Assembly: GCA_052035235.1 (NCBI GenBank) | Contig: JBPOHT010000033.1 | Span: 1-64,000 of the forward strand | Length of the DNA stretch: 64,000 bases | Origin: Solimonas_A sp052035235 | GTDB lineage: Bacteria > Pseudomonadota > Gammaproteobacteria > Nevskiales > Nevskiaceae | Reading direction: 5' to 3' | Shown here: positions 63,360 to 64,000 of the stretch, piece after piece | How positions within the stretch are numbered: position 1 is the first letter of the stretch | Layout of the letters: the number at the start of each line of letters is the position of its first letter | The notes under the pieces: model-generated | Databases searched by the model: none | Seen by the model: only the letters and a program-made list of their open reading frames with translations | What the model was told of the DNA's origin: nothing | Position numbers and translations under genes: made by a program

Positions 63360-64000
63360 ATGAAGACCTTTGACGTCATCATCGTCGGCGGTGGCCTGGT
63401 CGGTGCCAGCCTCGCGCTGGCACTCTCGAAGACACGCCACCGCGTAGCCCTGCTCGAAGCGGCAGCGCCGCCGGCGGGCGGGCCTTCCTGGGACGAGCGC
63501 TGCATTGCGCTGAACGCGGCCAGCCAGGCGATCTTTTCGGCGCTGGGGGCCTGGGAGGAGCTGGCGCCGGCGGCGGAGCCGATCCTGTCCACGCATATCT
63601 CCGAGCGCGGGCGCTTTGGCGTGGCGCGCTTCACGGCGGCGGAGGCCGGCTTGCCGGCGCTGGGCTACAACATCCCCGTACGGCATCTGGGCGAGACACT
63701 GTGGCGCCTGGCGCAGGGGACGGAGGCGACGCTGCTGTGTCCGGCGCGGCTGTCCGGCCTGCGGCTGCAGGGTGATGGCGCGGAACTGGAGCTGGAAGAC
63801 GGGCAGCGGCTGTCCGCGCGCCTGGTGGTGGCGGCCGACGGCGCGCATTCGGCGGTGCGCCAGATGCTGGGCATCGGCCACGACAGCCGCGACTACGAGC
63901 AGTCCGCCATCGTCACGGCGGTGCGGACCTCGCGGGCACACCAGGGCTGCGCCTATGAACGCTTTACTCCGGATGGGCCGATTGCGCTGCTGCCCAAGCC
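63360..64000 (+). CDS. ubiH: UbiH-family FAD monooxygenase (2-octaprenyl-6-methoxyphenol hydroxylase), cut by window end
   Basis: The first 213 codons of a flavin hydroxylase of ubiquinone synthesis. The FAD dinucleotide motif is VIIVGGGLVGASLALAL. WDERCIALNAASQAIFSALG is typical of the UbiH/UbiI group, and the second FAD/NADPH motif is VVAADGAHSAVRQMLG. The position after ygfB-like and pepP matches the E. coli order ygfB-pepP-ubiH-ubiI, which favours UbiH over UbiI or UbiF. The C-terminus lies beyond position 64000. Confidence 0.9.
   Translation, partial: MKTFDVIIVGGGLVGASLALALSKTRHRVALLEAAAPPAGGPSWDERCIALNAASQAIFSALGAWEELAPAAEPILSTHISERGRFGVARFTAAEAGLPALGYNIPVRHLGETLWRLAQGTEATLLCPARLSGLRLQGDGAELELEDGQRLSARLVVAADGAHSAVRQMLGIGHDSRDYEQSAIVTAVRTSRAHQGCAYERFTPDGPIALLPK

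Noticed and set aside
62920..63363. A 147-codon plus-strand frame (and a 97-codon minus frame) in the pepP-ubiH gap
   Set aside because: The translation runs through palindromic repeats. Peptides such as YFSLLVQRKVTKRKH are the familiar translation of the GTTACTTTTC repeat rather than a protein.

Overview
The window is about 64 kb of high-GC DNA with dense, mostly operonic genes. It looks like a chromosomal segment of a gammaproteobacterium. The ygfB-like / pepP / ubiH order at the right end, argA with fused kinase and GNAT domains, rsmE, bioA, and the REP-like repeats all fit. The lifestyle genes (urea scavenging, lipoprotein hydrolases, a giant two-partner-type exoprotein) suggest a free-living member of the Nevskiales/Solimonadaceae or a relative. 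The taxon is inference only; there is no rRNA gene to confirm it.

Region 1 (1-16115) is a nitrogen-scavenging locus. On the minus strand one tightly packed unit reads: NCS1-permease/histidine-kinase fusion, LuxR-type response regulator, HupE/UreJ nickel permease, ureD, ureA, ureB, ureC, then after a 201-nt gap ureE, which runs off the left edge (ureF and ureG would be expected beyond it). Divergent from it are an outer-membrane porin and urtABCDE, the urea ABC importer. The 250-nt divergent control region carries a 15-nt direct repeat that is a plausible response-regulator target. Uptake across both membranes, hydrolysis, nickel supply and a sensor with a transporter-like input therefore sit together.

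Region 2 (16116-20072) holds tag, a dihydroorotase-family amidohydrolase, and an overlapping SapC / sulfotransferase pair. Region 3 (20073-36020) is a single 5222-residue exoprotein gene with a TPS secretion domain, a recognisable promoter, a long 5' UTR hairpin, two nearly period-perfect tandem repeat blocks (504 and 507 nt) and one cysteine, the penultimate residue. No TpsB transporter is visible in the window.

Region 4 (36021-42200) has a soluble molybdopterin oxidoreductase, then an operon of a membrane M48 metallopeptidase with three consecutive AIM24-family proteins.

Region 5 (42200-55930) is rich in exported lipid-active enzymes: a c-type cytochrome lipoprotein, a Tat-exported lactone oxidase, a Tat-like exported PLP enzyme, a neutral-ceramidase lipoprotein, an SGNH esterase lipoprotein, an SDR, a Tat phospholipase-C-type phosphoesterase, a ketopantoate-reductase-like protein, a DapB-like reductase and an Mpo1-like (DUF962) protein. 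Three palindromic sites of the form ANTGTC-N8-GACANN lie upstream of the esterase (two) and of the Mpo1-like gene (one). The set suggests a coregulated complex-lipid, possibly sphingolipid, breakdown pathway; this is a hypothesis. Structured repeats are interspersed, including a 260-bp MITE-like element that ends 10 nt before the oxidase start codon.

Region 6 (55930-64000) is housekeeping: a Crp/Fnr regulator overlapping a lipoprotein gene, rsmE, bioA, argA, and divergently ygfB-like, pepP and ubiH (cut by the window end). argA and the ygfB-like gene each have TATAAT only 6-7 nt before the start codon, so both may be leaderless.
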